Source: CAYVOV01 sp964453525
Lineage (GTDB): Bacteria > Chloroflexota > Dehalococcoidia > Dehalococcoidales > UBA2162
Direction: 5' to 3'
Assembly (NCBI GenBank): GCA_964453525.1
Contig: CAYVOV010000002.1
Coordinates: forward strand, 124,001-188,000
DNA length: 64,000 nt
In this document: piece by piece, positions 62,189-64,000 of the stretch
Numbering within the stretch: position 1 is the first letter of the stretch
How the letters are laid out: every line of letters begins with the position of its first letter
The notes under the pieces: model-generated
Database searches by the model: none
The model's input: only the letters and a program-made list of their open reading frames with translations
Told to the model about the DNA's origin: nothing
Translations under genes and position numbers: made by a program

Positions 62189-62626
62189 TTATTGACCTTC
62201 AAGGTCTGTTATTTTATCTACCCGGCGTTGATGTCTGCCGCCTTCAAAATCGGTGGTGAGAAAAGCATTGATTATGTCCGCCACGCCGTCCAGGCCATAC
62301 TCAGCGCCGAGGCAGAGGATATTGGCATTGTTATGCTGGCGGGCGCGGGTGGCAGAAAAGACGTTGTGGCACAGGGCAGCCCTTATCCCTTTTACCTTGT
62401 TTGAAGAAATGCACATGCCGATACCGGTGCCGCAAATCAGGATACCGAAATCGAAATCACCCCGGGCTACCGCTTCACCAACCTCTCTAGCAATATCCGG
62501 ATAGTCCACGGCATCGGCAGTATTGGTGCCGAAGTCCCTGTAACCATGCCCGGCTCTGGTAATTATGTCAATGACACCGTTCTTGAACTCAATCCCCCTG
62601 TGGTCATTGCCAACAGCAATGTGCAT
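62189..62626 (-). CDS. rpiB: Ribose-5-phosphate isomerase B
   Basis: The protein has 145 residues. AVGNDHRGIEFKNGVIDII at the N-terminus, ILICGTGIGMCISSNKVKGI (~residue 64) with the catalytic Cys, and HNNANILCLGAEYG (~97) are diagnostic of RpiB/LacAB. It interconverts ribose-5-phosphate and ribulose-5-phosphate. The neighbouring Sua5/YrdC gene (16 bp upstream) is a common partner of rpiB in bacteria. Confidence 0.96.
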   Translation of the reverse strand: MHIAVGNDHRGIEFKNGVIDIITRAGHGYRDFGTNTADAVDYPDIAREVGEAVARGDFDFGILICGTGIGMCISSNKVKGIRAALCHNVFSATRARQHNNANILCLGAEYGLDGVADIINAFLTTDFEGGRHQRRVDKITDLEGQ

Positions 62627-62641
62627 TCTCCTAAACCTCCA

Positions 62642-63271
62642 TTATAATAATGCCCCGGCAACCCGCTCTATATCTTCTGCCGGAATCGCCCCCTGTCTCA
62701 GTATAACCGGCTTTTCCCCGGTCAGGTCAACAACTGTAGACTCTTTACCACCCGGACACCTGCCGCCATCAATAATCAGGTCTATTTTTCCTCCGAGCTG
62801 AGAATCCACTTCCTCAGCGGTCAATGGACTTGGTCTGCCGCTCAGGTTAGCGCTCGTCCCGACAAGGGGAGCGCCAAGACCTACGGCGAGTGCAACCGGA
62901 ACGGGATGTGCCGGGATGCGTAAGGCGACAGTGCAACCTCCACCGCTGACTATATCAGGAACTGAAGCGGACTTTGGTAAGACCAGCGTCAGGGCGCCGG
63001 GTAGAAACTCCTTGATTAGCAACCTGGCAACAGGGGGTAACTCTTCGGTAACTTCAGTTAATTGGGACTCGTTGGCAAGTAGCAAAGGAAGCGGCATATT
63101 CCGTGGACGCCCCTTCACTTCAAAAATCCTCTCCACAGCCTCAGGAAGATAGGCACTGGCACCAAGACCATAGACGGTATCTGTCGGATAGGCAATCACC
63201 CCACCCTGCTTGAGGATGGAAACGCCCTTTTCAACCTGTTCCGATATATCCTGAGAAAGAATGCCTGGCAT
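62642..63271 (-). CDS. Threonylcarbamoyl-AMP synthase (Sua5/YrdC/TsaC family)
   Basis: The protein has 209 residues. GVIAYPTDTVYGLGASAYLP (~residue 24), KGRPRNMPLPLLLANESQLT (~53) and RIPAHPVPVALAVGLGAPLV with GTSANLSGRP (~137) are the YrdC-fold motifs. It is the short TsaC-like version without a separate Sua5 extension. It makes threonylcarbamoyl-AMP for the t6A modification of ANN-reading tRNAs. It is followed by rpiB. Confidence 0.95.
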   Translation of the reverse strand: MPGILSQDISEQVEKGVSILKQGGVIAYPTDTVYGLGASAYLPEAVERIFEVKGRPRNMPLPLLLANESQLTEVTEELPPVARLLIKEFLPGALTLVLPKSASVPDIVSGGGCTVALRIPAHPVPVALAVGLGAPLVGTSANLSGRPSPLTAEEVDSQLGGKIDLIIDGGRCPGGKESTVVDLTGEKPVILRQGAIPAEDIERVAGALL

Positions 63272-63430
63272 TTCTTTGTTTCCAGAACTCCGGAGTGTTT
63301 TCCCTCAGTCTGAGGACAGTATAGCATAGCCCCGAATAGCAGTAAAAAATCAGATATCTGTCAATTTTCAGTAGTGAGACTTTGGTAAATTGGTGCTATA
63401 ATAGAGCAAATAAGAAAAAAGGGAGCGTAA

Positions 63431-63865
63431 ATGGCGAAGATATTGATTATCTACCACTCTCAATCCGGCAATACAGAAAAAATGGCGCAGGCAGTCAATG
63501 ACGGAGCACTTTCCGCAGGCGCCATAGTCAGCCTGAAGAAAGCCGCCGATACCAATGCCGATGACCTGCTCAACTGTGATGCCGTCATTATGGGTACAGC
63601 CAATTATTTCAACTATGAGGCGGGAATGATGAAAGATTTCTTCGACCGCAACTTCTTTGCCATAAAGGGCAAGGTCGATGGTAAACCTTACGCTACTTTC
63701 GGCAGTCACGGTAACGGAGGCACAGTGGCAATTGAAAGCCTTAATAAACTCTGCGACAAGCTTGGCCTGAAAAAAGCCACTGATAGTGTAGCCTCATTCA
63801 GAGAGCCTTCTTCCCAGGTCCTGAACGAGTGCAAAGGGCTGGGCAGTAAAATGGCTCTCCTGTAG
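63431..63865 (+). CDS. Flavodoxin/NAD(P)H:quinone oxidoreductase-type flavoprotein
   Basis: The protein has 144 residues. IYHSQSGNTEKMAQAVNDGA (residues ~7-26) binds the FMN phosphate. MGTANYFNYEAGMMKDFFDR (~56) and TFGSHGNGGTVAIESLNKL (~90) complete the flavodoxin fold. It may carry electrons for the oxidoreductase or reduce quinones. ATG 63431 follows AAGGGAGC. The following frame at 63892 starts close after its stop. Confidence 0.88.
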   Translation: MAKILIIYHSQSGNTEKMAQAVNDGALSAGAIVSLKKAADTNADDLLNCDAVIMGTANYFNYEAGMMKDFFDRNFFAIKGKVDGKPYATFGSHGNGGTVAIESLNKLCDKLGLKKATDSVASFREPSSQVLNECKGLGSKMALL

Positions 63866-63891
63866 CCGGATAAGACAAGTTATTATTAGCT

Positions 63892-64000
63892 ATGACTAAA
63901 AGAAAAACAAAAAATAATCCTGAAGCAGACATTCACCGGGTAACAACAAGCGGCGATATCGAGGTCTCCACCTACCTTGAAATCGCCAAGGAGATGGGCG
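63892..64000 (+). CDS. N-terminal fragment of an unidentified gene
   Basis: From ATG 63892 the frame is open to the window edge: 36 codons beginning MTKRKTKNNPEADIHRVTTS and then reading GDIEVSTYLEIAKEMG. The charged N-terminus is not a signal peptide. No family can be assigned from this length. Confidence 0.4.
   Translation, partial: MTKRKTKNNPEADIHRVTTSGDIEVSTYLEIAKEMG

Overview
The window reads as chromosomal DNA of an uncultured, probably anaerobic bacterium. The best guess is the Chloroflexota class Dehalococcoidia. This is inferred from gene content and order: a dprA-topA-xerC-pepP-efp run, a long ilv/leu/cimA cluster of the Dehalococcoides type, a ferredoxin-dependent 2-oxoacid oxidoreductase, many short palindromic intergenic repeats, and several genes usually seen in archaea. 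No rRNA or marker phylogeny is available here. A 10-N assembly gap at 33985-33994 shows this is scaffolded, draft or metagenome-derived sequence.

Layout. 1-1833 (minus): gamma, delta and alpha subunits of a 2-oxoacid:ferredoxin oxidoreductase, alpha running off the edge, then tRNA-Arg(CCG). 3090-12144 (minus): a complete A/V-type ATPase operon H-I-K-E-C-F-A-B-D ending in an archaeal-type DUF61 gene; the rotor proteolipid carries a full sodium-binding signature. 12.4-14.5 kb: a DDE transposase and debris. 14.9-17.8 kb: a cation antiporter and an ADP-forming acyl-CoA synthetase-like protein. 17.9-19.9 kb: two tRNA-Ser genes, a truncated tRNA-Ser copy and a HEAT-repeat protein. 21.5-31.7 kb (plus): dprA, topA, a ThaI-like restriction-modification pair, xerC, pepP, efp, a PHP protein, a formyltransferase-like protein and a HAD phosphatase. 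34.1-36.0 kb: archease and RtcB RNA ligase.

37.3-45.1 kb is an accessory region with VOC, cupin, two alpha/beta hydrolases, an aminoglycoside-phosphotransferase-like kinase and a 585-residue selenoprotein with an in-frame UGA and a SECIS-like hairpin. 45.2-58.9 kb (minus) holds cimA, leuB, leuD, leuC, leuA, ilvN, ilvB and ilvD. It is broken by inserted genes, including a second UGA-containing gene of the MGMT-like family. It is preceded by an attenuator whose 14-residue leader peptide is rich in Ile, Leu and Val. ilvC is absent and a universal stress protein sits where it might be expected. 59.4-63.9 kb: a MarR-containing cluster, a DEDDh exonuclease with a perfect 19-bp inverted repeat inside its gene, rpiB, a Sua5/YrdC protein and a flavodoxin.

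How the parts fit: the oxidoreductase links ferredoxin to acyl-CoA, the A/V-ATPase probably exchanges ATP and a sodium gradient, and the ilv/leu/cim genes build branched-chain amino acids with a citramalate route to isoleucine. The most novel elements are the two predicted selenoproteins, the ILV leader/attenuator and the families of intergenic palindromes.
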